A DNA stretch of 7,691 nt, taken from the NCBI GenBank assembly GCA_003646045.1, contig QNDV01000098.1, forward strand, positions 1-7,691, written 5' to 3'. This document shows positions 1 through 6,420 of this stretch, in pieces (position 1 is the stretch's first letter; every line of letters starts with the position of its first letter). The notes beneath the pieces were generated by a model, which did not search any database, had not been told where the DNA came from, and worked only from the letters and a program-made list of their open reading frames with translations. Made by a program: the position numbers and the translations under genes. This DNA is from a bacterium. Its GTDB lineage: Bacteria; Krumholzibacteriota; Krumholzibacteria; LZORAL124-64-63.

Positions 1-741
1 AACGTACCCTGCCGCGGCGTCGGTGGCGACTACTACGACTATTTCCTGCGGGATGACGGGTTGCTGGCGTTGACCATTGCCGATGTGGCGGGCAAGGGCA
101 TCCCGGCCGCCCTGCTAATGACGTCGCTCTGCACGGCTTTCCGTGGTGAAGCGGAAGGTCGCCTGAGTCCCGCCCGCATTGCCGCGAACCTCAACGCGGC
201 CCTGGGCACGCGTATCGCGCCCGGCCGCTTTGTGTGTTTTTTCTGCGGGGTCTGGGATCCCGCCAGCGGTCTGTTGCGCTATTGCAACGCGGGCATGGAC
301 CCCCCCGTCCTCTTCCGCGAAGGCACCGCCTGGCAGCACCGTCTGCGCAAGGGTGGACCAGTATTGGGAGCGGTGCGGGACCATGACTACCGCGAGGGAG
401 CGCTGACCCTCGAACCGGGCGACAGGCTCTTTTTGCACACCGACGGCATGACCGACCAGCGCAACGAGGAAGGCGAGTTCTACGACGAGGAACGCCTCTA
501 CCGTAGCGTTACCACGAATCTGGACAAGGACCCCGCCCCCATGCTTGACGAAGTCTTTACCGGTGTACAGCACTTCGGAGGAGAGGGAGAGGGAGATGAC
601 ATGACTGCTATGATGTTGGAAATAAAGGCGTTATCAAAAAACGAAAAATCCGGCCCTCTTCTTGCTCAAGCTGCGTGGGATCGCGTCGATGACCGTGGGT
701 TGCCCAGCGGCGAATATCCGCTCAAGCCCCCCCGCAAATGA
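1..741 (+). CDS. SpoIIE/RsbU-type PP2C serine phosphatase, C-terminal part (5' truncated by window)
   Basis: The reading frame is open from base 1, so the gene starts outside the window and 246 C-terminal residues are visible. They form a SpoIIE-type PPM/PP2C phosphatase domain, which removes phosphate from Ser/Thr, typically on anti-sigma-factor antagonists in partner-switching pathways. Seen in the fragment: GGDYYD at residues 8-13 and DVAGKG at 28-33 (metal-binding aspartates and the catalytic glycine motif), the family stretch YCNAGMDPPVL at about 94-104, TDGMTD at 147-152 and GDDMT at 198-202. All the acidic metal ligands expected for an active enzyme are present. The domain should end near residue 209; a polar tail of about 37 residues follows with no recognisable motif. 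The sensor domain (GAF, PAS, HAMP or receiver in relatives) would lie upstream and cannot be seen. No RsbV/RsbW-like partner is in the window. Confidence 0.93.
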   Translation, partial: NVPCRGVGGDYYDYFLRDDGLLALTIADVAGKGIPAALLMTSLCTAFRGEAEGRLSPARIAANLNAALGTRIAPGRFVCFFCGVWDPASGLLRYCNAGMDPPVLFREGTAWQHRLRKGGPVLGAVRDHDYREGALTLEPGDRLFLHTDGMTDQRNEEGEFYDEERLYRSVTTNLDKDPAPMLDEVFTGVQHFGGEGEGDDMTAMMLEIKALSKNEKSGPLLAQAAWDRVDDRGLPSGEYPLKPPRK

Positions 742-802
742 CCGATCTCAAGAAGGTTCGTTAATTCGATTCACCTGGTTGGCACGGAAAGGGGGGGTCG
801 AC

Positions 803-871
803 ATGAGTCCGGAACTGACAATCATTGCAGCAGTTGCACTCGTTGATCTCTTTTGGTGGCTTCGCAAATGA
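803..871 (+). CDS. Possible 22-residue single-span membrane peptide
   Basis: An ATG at 803 is preceded by a purine-rich stretch (AAAGGGGGGG at about 788-797) spaced like a ribosome binding site. The 22-codon frame ends with TGA at 869-871. The peptide starts MSPE, continues with a hydrophobic run (LTIIAAVALVDLFWWL) and ends in Arg-Lys, the pattern of a one-helix inner-membrane miniprotein with a basic end. It lies 61 bp after the phosphatase stop and 12 bp before a strong hairpin, so it could be the last gene of that transcript or a small gene of its own. I recognise no family. The frame is open further upstream (from about 662), but that part overlaps the phosphatase and looks non-coding. 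A frame this short can arise by chance, so the call rests on the binding-site-like stretch, the helix pattern and the terminator. Confidence 0.4.
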   Translation: MSPELTIIAAVALVDLFWWLRK

Positions 872-883
872 TCACAAGCAGTT

Positions 884-920
884 GACCCCCGGTTGAAGGA
901 AATCGCCACAGCCGGGGGTC
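884..920. terminator. Probable bidirectional terminator hairpin
   Basis: GACCCCCGG (884-892) and CCGGGGGTC (912-920) form a perfect 9-bp GC-rich stem around a 19-base loop. It lies between the + strand phosphatase/small ORF and the 3' end of crcB on the - strand, where a shared terminator is expected. The following bases on the + strand (GTTCTTT) are only mildly T-rich and the - strand side has no T-run, so efficiency is uncertain. Confidence 0.6.
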
Positions 921-933
921 GTTCTTTGCCCTC

Positions 934-1317
934 TCAGGCCGCGACCATCACCCTCGCCAGCCACCAGCCCAGCCAGACAGCACCCAACCCCAGCACCAGA
1001 TTCGCCGTGACGTTCAATAGCGCCAGATGATGGGTTCCCTGTTCCAGATAGCGGAAAGTCTCGTACCCGAAAGCCGAAAAGGTGGTGAAAGCACCCAGGA
1101 ACCCCACTGCCACCAGTAGGCGAATGGGGTGGGTCACAACCGAGGTCTGGCGTTCCGTCTCGAGCAGGGCCCCCAGCAACAGACAGCCTAACACGTTCAC
1201 CGCCAAGGTACCGAACGCGAATCCGGCGCCCAGCAGACGCACCGCCACCACACTCACCGCGTACCTTCCCACGGCGCCAGCCGCCCCGGCGATTCCCACG
1301 AGCATGATTGTGCGCAT
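934..1317 (-). CDS. crcB: Fluoride ion channel CrcB/Fluc
   Basis: This 127-residue protein matches the CrcB/Fluc family in length and sequence. Fluc proteins are small dual-topology membrane proteins that pair antiparallel and export fluoride from the cytoplasm. Seen here: an N-terminal GAAGAVGRY motif (about residues 10-18), the helix-2 signature FGTLAVNVLGCLLLGAL (about 35-51) with the conserved Asn, and GFLGAFTTFSAFGYET (about 92-107) carrying the TTFS segment that lines the pore. Four hydrophobic helices are evident. The ATG at 1317 has GGGAG six bases upstream. It follows the TlpA-like gene by 24 bp on the same strand and is probably co-transcribed with it. No fluoride-riboswitch-like sequence was recognised upstream of the pair. 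Confidence 0.95.
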   Translation of the reverse strand: MRTIMLVGIAGAAGAVGRYAVSVVAVRLLGAGFAFGTLAVNVLGCLLLGALLETERQTSVVTHPIRLLVAVGFLGAFTTFSAFGYETFRYLEQGTHHLALLNVTANLVLGLGAVWLGWWLARVMVAA

Positions 1318-1341
1318 TGTCGACTCCCGGACTCAGGGCGC

Positions 1342-1857
1342 TCAGGCGCCCAGAACCTCTTGCAGGCCCTTGGCATATTCCTGCTTGGACTGGCCACCGA
1401 CCCAGATCCTGCGAATGATTCCTTCACGATCCACCAGGATGGTGGTGGGAATGCTCTGGACACCGCCGAAGTCCGCCGCGGTCTTGTATTCGCCATCAAT
1501 CAGGACTATGGGGAAAGTCAGGCCCCGCTGCTGGACAAATTTCGCTACCGCCTCTTTGCCCTCGCGACCGATGGCCACGCCCACGACCTCAAGATCCGCG
1601 GCGTGCTCCACGCTCAACGCCTGCAGATGTGGCATGGCCTCACGACACGGCGGGCACCAGGTATCCCAGAAATCGATGAGCACGGCCTTGCCCCGCAGTT
1701 CACTCAGGGTGAGTTGTCCTCCATCCACCCGTTCCAGGTTGAAATCCGGGGCCATGTTTCCCACCTGGGATCCGGTCTCGGCATTGCTGCCACAACCGGC
1801 GGCTATCAGGAGCATGAGGCCCAGCAGGGCCGTGAAGGTGCGGTGGGTCGTGATCAT
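1342..1857 (-). CDS. TlpA-like periplasmic thioredoxin lipoprotein (AhpC/TSA-Redoxin fold)
   Basis: A 171-residue thioredoxin-fold protein of the TlpA/ResA type, which reduces or exchanges disulfides outside the cytoplasm. The N-terminus is a lipoprotein signal: a hydrophobic run (ALLGLMLLIAAGC) with the lipidated cysteine predicted at C22. The mature part has the family entry motif APDF (36-39), a strand ending in FWDTWCPPC with active-site C68 and C71, and the cis-proline loop SIPTT with P137. An Asp replaces the usual Ala in FWATWC. The ATG at 1857 has GGAGG nine bases upstream. crcB follows on the same strand and dsbD diverges on the other side. DsbD is the classic electron donor for such proteins, so this lipoprotein may be its client. 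It could serve cytochrome c maturation or general disulfide reduction; the sequence does not decide. Confidence 0.9.
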   Translation of the reverse strand: MITTHRTFTALLGLMLLIAAGCGSNAETGSQVGNMAPDFNLERVDGGQLTLSELRGKAVLIDFWDTWCPPCREAMPHLQALSVEHAADLEVVGVAIGREGKEAVAKFVQQRGLTFPIVLIDGEYKTAADFGGVQSIPTTILVDREGIIRRIWVGGQSKQEYAKGLQEVLGA

Positions 1858-1888
1858 TTACAGTCGCCTCCATGGGGTTCAGGGCGGA

Positions 1889-1905
1889 ACTCCCCGCCGG
1901 GGAGT
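1889..1905. promoter_or_regulatory. 17-bp perfect palindrome between tlpA-like gene and dsbD
   Basis: ACTCCCCG-C-CGGGGAGT is an 8-bp perfect inverted repeat around a single central base. It lies 32 bp before the TlpA-like start and about 180 bp before dsbD. Possible roles are an operator for a dimeric regulator or, in the TlpA-like leader RNA, a hairpin. I recognise no specific regulator consensus. Confidence 0.4.
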
Positions 1906-1985
1906 CGCACCGTATTGGTTTGGTTTGCATCCAATGTGGTCACGGACCGGCCCCATGGCAACTTCGACATGGTCGGATCCACCCC

Positions 1986-2013
1986 TTGTGCCGCGGCGTT
2001 TCGCGCGTATTGT
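1986..2013 (+). promoter_or_regulatory. Candidate weak promoter for dsbD
   Basis: TTGTGC (1986-1991), a 16-base spacer and TATTGT (2008-2013) give about 3/6 and 4/6 matches to the sigma-70 consensus. It lies upstream of the hairpin at 2030-2055 and of the dsbD start, so the hairpin would fall within the leader RNA. It was chosen as the best match in the intergenic region and is not strong on its own. Confidence 0.3.
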
Positions 2014-2029
2014 AGACGAAACGAATATC

Positions 2030-2055
2030 CGTTCCCGTCTGCTCAGGCGGGAACG
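2030..2055 (+). promoter_or_regulatory. Inverted repeat/hairpin in the dsbD leader
   Basis: CGTTCCCG (2030-2037) pairs exactly with CGGGAACG (2048-2055). The interior continues the stem through a G-U pair and two more pairs to a GCTC loop, giving about 11 pairs. It ends 14 bases before the dsbD ribosome binding site (GGGAGG, 2070-2075). No T-run follows, so it is not an obvious terminator. It could be an operator, an RNA-stability element or a translation-control hairpin. Confidence 0.45.
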
Positions 2056-2086
2056 CCTGCATGGAGACCGGGAGGACCTACAAGAC

Positions 2087-3871
2087 ATGCGCCTGCTATC
2101 CGCGAAAAAACGGCTCACTGCCACCTCGTTACTGTTGGTTATCTGGGCCCTGGTAGCTCCCGCATCACCGGCCGCCGCCGCCCTCGAGGTGGAAGTGGTC
2201 ACCCCGGCCACAGTAGTCATCGGTACCGACCTGGTGCTGGAAATCATCGTGACCACCGACTCACCGCCCCTGGCGGCGGACGCCCTGCGGGTCGAGGCCT
2301 CGGGCACCGACCTGGCAGTTGAGGCCTACCCGGTGAAGGTCCTGTCCGCTGACGCTGCCGCGGGCACCGTGCGCCTGGAGTGGGCAGCACCGGTCCCCGC
2401 CGCCACGACACCGGGCGACAAGAGTCTTTCGCTGGTGGTAACCGGTGCCGGCGGTTCCGCCACCTGGCAGGGTACGATTGCCGTCGACTACGGTGATGAC
2501 TGGTCCGACGACCGCATCAGCAACCTCATCGAGTCACGGGGACTGGCCGTGTTCCTGCTGCTGGTCTTCGGGTTCGGCATATTGATGAGCCTCTCGCCCT
2601 GCATATATCCCATGATCCCCATCACCCTGGCGGTGATCGGCGGACAAAGTCAGGAAAAGGGCATCGCTCGCGGCCTGGTCATGTCCGTGACCTACGTGCT
2701 GGGCATGGCCCTGGTCTACGCCCTGATCGGGTTGGTGGTGGCTACCGTCTTCAGCGGTCTGACAGCCTTCATGCAGAGCCCGGTGGTGGTCGGTCCCATC
2801 GCCCTGCTGCTGGTGGTCCTGGCCTTCGGCATGTTTGGCGCCTTCGAGTTGCAGGCTCCCCAGTTCCTGAGGGACAAGCTGCAGGGGCCCGGCGGCAGCA
2901 ACCGCTCCGGCCTGATCGGTGTCTTTTTCATGGGCATGGTGGCCGGCCTCGTGGCCTCACCGTGCGTGGGACCCTTCCTCAACGCCCTGCTGCTGGTCAT
3001 CGCCACCACCGGCGACTGGCTGCTGGGCTTCGTGTCCCTCTTCGTCTTCGGCCTGGGTATGGGGCTGCTGCTCATCGGCGTGGGCACGTTCCCCGCCCTG
3101 CTGGGAAGTCTGCCCCAGGCCGGTGGATGGATGGATACGGTGAAAAAGGGTATGGGCCTGCTGCTGGTGGCCATGGCCTTCTGGTTCGTGCGTCCGTCGA
3201 TCTTCCTGCCCGAAGCCGTCTTCTATCCACTGGTGGGCACGGCGGCCATCCTGGTAGCGGTCTTCATGGGCGCCTTCGATCCCCTGGTGGCCAACGGTCA
3301 ATGGTGGGATCGGACCCGCAAGGGCCTGGGCATCATCGTCCTGGTGGCGGGATTGTACCTGCTGGGTGGTTCGTTCCTGTCCTACGGACTGCTGATGCCC
3401 TCTCCCCTGGCCGCACATGTCAGTGAATCGGTGACCGCCACCGGCAATGCCGGCACACCGCAACCGGTCGCGGTGACGACGTCCACCCTGCCGGCCAAGG
3501 TCCAGTGGCAGAAAGTGGCCACCGGCCACGAGGTAACGGCATTCCTGGCCGCCCGCCAGGCAGAAGCCAAGTCCGCCGGCAAACCCATGATGATCGACTT
3601 CTGGGCGGCGTGGTGCGTCTACTGCAAGAAGCTGGACAAGGCGGTCTGGAATGTCCCGGAAGTGGTCGCGGAATCCCAGCGGTTTGTGACCGTCAAGATC
3701 GACGCCACCGCGCCCGATGACCAGGAGATGGCCAACATCAAGGAGCAATGGAGCGTGGCGGGATTGCCGCGGGTGGTCTTTATCGACAGCCGGGGCGAAT
3801 TCCTGCCCGGCCGCTCCACCGGGTTCGTGCCGGCGCCAAAGATGCTGGAGATCATGCAGGGCATCCGCTGA
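2087..3871 (+). CDS. dsbD: Thiol:disulfide interchange protein DsbD, with a cysteine-less N-terminal domain
   Basis: This 594-residue protein carries electrons from cytoplasmic thioredoxin across the inner membrane to periplasmic thiol proteins. It reads as a signal peptide (about 10-32), a beta-rich periplasmic domain (about 33-140), eight membrane segments (about 153-433), a linker and a C-terminal thioredoxin domain (about 470-594). The membrane core has the DsbD/CcdA pair: SPCIYPMIPIT with C172 and ASPCVGP with C293. The thioredoxin domain has FWAAWCVYCKK with C510 and C513, and cis-Pro in GLPRVVF (P561). These are the only four cysteines. The N-domain therefore lacks the Cys pair of E. 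coli DsbD-alpha and cannot act as the usual third relay. The start at 2087 is chosen because GGGAGG lies 11 bases upstream and a signal peptide follows directly; the frame stays open upstream only as antisense to the TlpA-like and crcB genes. The TlpA-like lipoprotein gene is divergent. Confidence 0.95.
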   Translation: MRLLSAKKRLTATSLLLVIWALVAPASPAAAALEVEVVTPATVVIGTDLVLEIIVTTDSPPLAADALRVEASGTDLAVEAYPVKVLSADAAAGTVRLEWAAPVPAATTPGDKSLSLVVTGAGGSATWQGTIAVDYGDDWSDDRISNLIESRGLAVFLLLVFGFGILMSLSPCIYPMIPITLAVIGGQSQEKGIARGLVMSVTYVLGMALVYALIGLVVATVFSGLTAFMQSPVVVGPIALLLVVLAFGMFGAFELQAPQFLRDKLQGPGGSNRSGLIGVFFMGMVAGLVASPCVGPFLNALLLVIATTGDWLLGFVSLFVFGLGMGLLLIGVGTFPALLGSLPQAGGWMDTVKKGMGLLLVAMAFWFVRPSIFLPEAVFYPLVGTAAILVAVFMGAFDPLVANGQWWDRTRKGLGIIVLVAGLYLLGGSFLSYGLLMPSPLAAHVSESVTATGNAGTPQPVAVTTSTLPAKVQWQKVATGHEVTAFLAARQAEAKSAGKPMMIDFWAAWCVYCKKLDKAVWNVPEVVAESQRFVTVKIDATAPDDQEMANIKEQWSVAGLPRVVFIDSRGEFLPGRSTGFVPAPKMLEIMQGIR

Positions 3872-3880
3872 CCCGGATGC
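3861..3880. terminator. Small hairpin at the dsbD 3' end
   Basis: GCATCCG (3861-3867) and CGGATGC (3874-3880) form a 7-bp stem with a 6-base loop that overlaps the dsbD stop codon. It sits in the 22-bp gap between convergent genes, where a terminator is expected, but has no T-run on either side. Confidence 0.35.
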
Positions 3881-3893
3881 CCCGCGGCAACTC

Positions 3894-4712
3894 CTACTGG
3901 AATCTGACCTCGGAACGGAAGTCCACGTCGAATACTTTCAGGGCGCCACTGATCTCGCCTTCGGTGAGTATCTCGGGCATGCCATCGCCGTCTATATCCA
4001 GCAACTCTATACGACTGAAGAAAGGCTCGTCCTCCCACTCTATCTCTCCTGTGACCGAATCCACCACCTGGCCCGAATTCAGGACAATCTCCACCCGGCC
4101 GTCACCATCCACATCCCCGCAACGCACTATGGTGGCAGTGTATTCACCGGTGGTGGTGAACTTGCGGTTGAAGGTGACGCCGTCCACGTAGGTAATGTGG
4201 TTGTCGGCCAGCAGAACGATCTCCTGCTCCGGACTGTCGTCCATATTGGCGGTGGTAAAGCCGACAATGGACTGGTACTCGCCCGACAGGGATTCCCAGA
4301 TCAGGTCGAAATTCTCCAGGCCCCAGACATAGACCTTCGAACCGCTGGTCCGGCACAGCAGGGCATCGTCGAATCCGTCACTGTCCAGGTCCGCCACCAG
4401 CAGTTCCTCGGGAATACCACTGAGATGGATGCTCTTCCAGACGCGCTTGACGGAATCGCCGTCGTGCTTGAAAACCTGGACCGTGCCGAAGCGCTCTCCC
4501 AACGCCAACAACATGCCCGACTCTCCCTGCAGGGGTTCGAACATGGCGAGATGATCCATGCGATGGGCCGCCCAGGCCAAGGTCCTGTATTGGCTGTAGG
4601 TGAGCTCATTCTGGGCCGACGCCGTAGCCGGAGCCAGCAGCACCGGCAGCAGGACCGCGAGCATTGTCAGACAAATGGTGAGCGACCTGGACATCCGTTG
4701 TCGGCAGTTCAT
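3894..4712 (-). CDS. Secreted FG-GAP/VCBS calcium-binding repeat protein, function unknown
   Basis: This 272-residue protein has a signal peptide (hydrophobic LTMLAVLLPVLLAPATASA, cleavage likely after A33) and repeats of the FG-GAP/VCBS type, which build beta-propeller blades closed by calcium loops. Three complete Asp-rich loops are visible: DLDSDGFDD (108-116), DVDGDGRVE (200-208) and DIDGDGMPE (239-247). A degenerate one, NMDDSPEQE, sits at 156-164. The 39-48 residue spacing suggests four or five blades, fewer than a usual full propeller. It is probably periplasmic or exported; no enzyme or adhesion domain is attached. I prefer ATG 4712 because GAGGAAA lies just upstream, whereas a GTG 12 bases earlier (4724) overlaps that site. 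A sigma-70-like promoter lies at 4787-4815. The gene converges on dsbD, and the barrel gene precedes it on the same strand. Confidence 0.85.
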   Translation of the reverse strand: MNCRQRMSRSLTICLTMLAVLLPVLLAPATASAQNELTYSQYRTLAWAAHRMDHLAMFEPLQGESGMLLALGERFGTVQVFKHDGDSVKRVWKSIHLSGIPEELLVADLDSDGFDDALLCRTSGSKVYVWGLENFDLIWESLSGEYQSIVGFTTANMDDSPEQEIVLLADNHITYVDGVTFNRKFTTTGEYTATIVRCGDVDGDGRVEIVLNSGQVVDSVTGEIEWEDEPFFSRIELLDIDGDGMPEILTEGEISGALKVFDVDFRSEVRFQ

Positions 4713-4786
4713 GGCTTTCCTCACAGGGTATGGGCGGACGGCACCGTGGCAGGGGCCTTGCGCGGGTCAGGAGGGGTGACCAGAAC

Positions 4787-4815
4787 ATTATAGGGAATCA
4801 GGCCGGGCGGGTCAT
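4787..4815 (-). promoter_or_regulatory. Sigma-70-like promoter for the FG-GAP protein gene
   Basis: Read on the - strand, ATGACC (4815-4810) is followed by a 17-base spacer and an exact TATAAT (4792-4787). This gives 4/6 and 6/6 consensus matches at the ideal spacing. The predicted start point near 4780 leaves a leader of about 68 bases before ATG 4712. It suggests the FG-GAP gene can be transcribed independently of the upstream barrel gene. Confidence 0.65.
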
Positions 4816-4855
4816 CCGTAAACGGTCAGATTGAGGTCGGTTGTTTGACGGCGGG

Positions 4856-5515
4856 CTAGATCGGCCACGGTACCCCGGCCCCGGCCTGCAGGGACACGGC
4901 GCCCCAGTGGCTGTGCCGCCTCAGGTTGACGCGGTATTGGGCCCTGAGGAAGAACATCCACTTGGCTTCCACCAGCCATTCCTGACCAACCTCGACCACT
5001 GCGCTCCAGTAGTTCTCCTTGGCCTTGCCGTCCGTGCCCGGAACCGAGAAGCTGCTCGCTCCCACGCCCAGTCCGGCAAAGAGACGAACCTCGGTGTCGT
5101 TGCGCCCCCGGTCACTGAAATAGTAACGCAGAATCCCGTCTCCGGAGAGGACGGTGTCCGTGTCTGACAGTTCCTGGTAATCCACCTGCAGTACCAGGCC
5201 GGTGTTCCAGTCGTAGAGGAAGTCCAGGAAGCTGACGGCAGTACCAGGCCTCATGACGATCTGGCCGCCATAACCCAGTTCTAGAGGGCCCTGATCAGTC
5301 TCCAACCCGCCACCGCCGGCCAGATACAGCCCTACCAGGACAGGCGCATCGAACGGCTCGTCCACCTTGCTGCGAGGCAGGGCCAGGCGCGGACTGTTAT
5401 CGGCCAGCGACTCCTGGCCGTAACTGACACCGGCTGTGCCCATGACCATGAGCGCCACGCTAAGCAGGAGCATGGCCGGACCACAGCGGTACGGCAACGA
5501 ATTCGCGGATCGCAA
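4856..5515 (-). CDS. Secreted probable outer-membrane beta-barrel protein, function unknown
   Basis: The 219-residue product has a signal peptide (basic start MRSANSLPYR, core MLLLSVALMVMGTAGV, cleavage likely after G33 in SYG-QES) and a mature part of about 186 residues. This part is made of alternating polar/hydrophobic strands broken by Gly/Asp turns, such as VLVGLYLAGGGG, TGLVLQVDYQEL, ILRYYFSDRG, VRLFAGLGVG and MFFLRAQYRVNL. This is the look of a small 8-10-strand barrel of the outer-membrane 'beta-barrel domain' kind. It does not end in the usual terminal Phe (it ends WPI). I place the start at TTG 5515 because GGAGGT lies five bases upstream. The frame extends to another TTG at 5608 without such a site, and ATG 5473 would remove the basic n-region. 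No specific family was recognised. The FG-GAP gene follows 143 bp downstream on the same strand. Confidence 0.72.
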   Translation of the reverse strand: MRSANSLPYRCGPAMLLLSVALMVMGTAGVSYGQESLADNSPRLALPRSKVDEPFDAPVLVGLYLAGGGGLETDQGPLELGYGGQIVMRPGTAVSFLDFLYDWNTGLVLQVDYQELSDTDTVLSGDGILRYYFSDRGRNDTEVRLFAGLGVGASSFSVPGTDGKAKENYWSAVVEVGQEWLVEAKWMFFLRAQYRVNLRRHSHWGAVSLQAGAGVPWPI

Positions 5516-5741
5516 GAATGACCTCCGGGACAGGATGCGACCGGTGCCGCACACCGGTTCATTGCCGGACAAGTGCAAGCCCGATGCCAGACCAAGCGCC
5601 AGCGACAATGATTCAACCTGTTGCCACTAAAGAGAATATGCAGTAGGCTGCCTCATGACTCCCGCTGCGGCGCCAGCTTCGTCGCGCCGGCTGACAGGAA
5701 ACCGTACAGCATGTTCCCCAGCAAACCCCGGGACCACTGTC

Positions 5742-6392
5742 ATGATCGAGCATCGGCCGGACAGCTATCTTACCCTGGGCGCATCCGCGCGGGCCGAGAC
5801 CCGGGTACAACGTTCCCGGTTTCTGGCTCTGGTTACCCCCGTGACCGACGAAGAATCGGCCCGGGCAGCGATCAGTCGGGAAGCCCGCCGCTGCCACGAC
5901 GCGCGTCACGTCTGCTACGCCTGGCGACTGGGACCCGGTCCGGAATTCAGCGAGCATCGTAACGATGCCGGCGAACCGGCGGGTACCGCGGGAGAGCCGA
6001 TCCTTGCGGCATTGCGCCGCCGTGGCCTGAGCGACTGCCTGGGAATCGTCGTGCGTTATTTCGGGGGAGTAAAGCTGGGTACCGGCGGCTTGGCGCGAGC
6101 CTACGGCGAGGCTGCGACGGCAGCCGTGGCAGCAGCCCCCGAGCGGGTGATACTGCTGGGACAGGAGTTCGACCTGTCGTTGCCCTATGCCCTGCAAAAG
6201 ACGTTACGCCATCTGCTCGCCGGTCGTCAGGGACGCGTGGCCAACGAGACGTATGGGACCGATGTGGCCTGGCGGGTGTGGTTGCCCCATTCCCGTTGCG
6301 CGGGGTTTGTCGACGCAGTTACGGAAGCCACCGCCGGCCAGGTGGTGCCTGCTCCCGGCGCTGATGTTCCCCGGAACGGATCCTCGCAGTAA
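5742..6392 (+). CDS. yigZ: YigZ/IMPACT family protein (UPF0029)
   Basis: This 216-residue protein matches the bacterial YigZ family, related to eukaryotic IMPACT and Yih1. Its exact role in bacteria is unsettled; a link to translation or RNA binding is inferred from fold and relatives. Seen: an N-terminal RSRFLA segment (24-29), DARHVCYAW (53-61), the signature DAGEPAGTAGEP (75-86), VVRYFGGVKLGTGGLARAYG (103-122) and a C-terminal DUF1949-like domain (about 143-205). Length fits the family (E. coli YigZ is just over 200). I use ATG 5742 because homology begins there. The frame stays open to ATG 5655, but those 29 extra residues are Pro/Ala/Arg-rich and unlike the family. No strong ribosome binding site is seen at either start. 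The gene is divergent from the barrel gene and convergent with the sigma factor. Confidence 0.93.
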   Translation: MIEHRPDSYLTLGASARAETRVQRSRFLALVTPVTDEESARAAISREARRCHDARHVCYAWRLGPGPEFSEHRNDAGEPAGTAGEPILAALRRRGLSDCLGIVVRYFGGVKLGTGGLARAYGEAATAAVAAAPERVILLGQEFDLSLPYALQKTLRHLLAGRQGRVANETYGTDVAWRVWLPHSRCAGFVDAVTEATAGQVVPAPGADVPRNGSSQ

Positions 6393-6420
6393 TCGCGCCG
6401 GAGCCGGGCGTACCAAATGA

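Noticed and set aside
1082..2086. Long open frame extending dsbD upstream by 335 codons
   Set aside because: It is antisense to crcB and the TlpA-like gene, has no domain or signal features, and GC-rich codon bias readily leaves such frames open. A ribosome binding site and signal peptide mark the true start at 2087.
1858..2086. Possible fluoride riboswitch upstream of the crcB unit
   Set aside because: I searched by eye on the - strand for the conserved core (GGNGAUGG near the start, CUGAUG..CUCCUAC near the end) and did not find it.
3717..4793. 358-codon + strand frame opposite the FG-GAP gene
   Set aside because: Its product has no recognisable domain, while the opposite strand encodes clear calcium-loop repeats with a signal peptide, ribosome binding site and promoter.
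5655..5741. Longer yigZ start at ATG 5655
   Set aside because: The extra 29 residues are low-complexity and do not resemble the family N-terminus, which aligns from ATG 5742.
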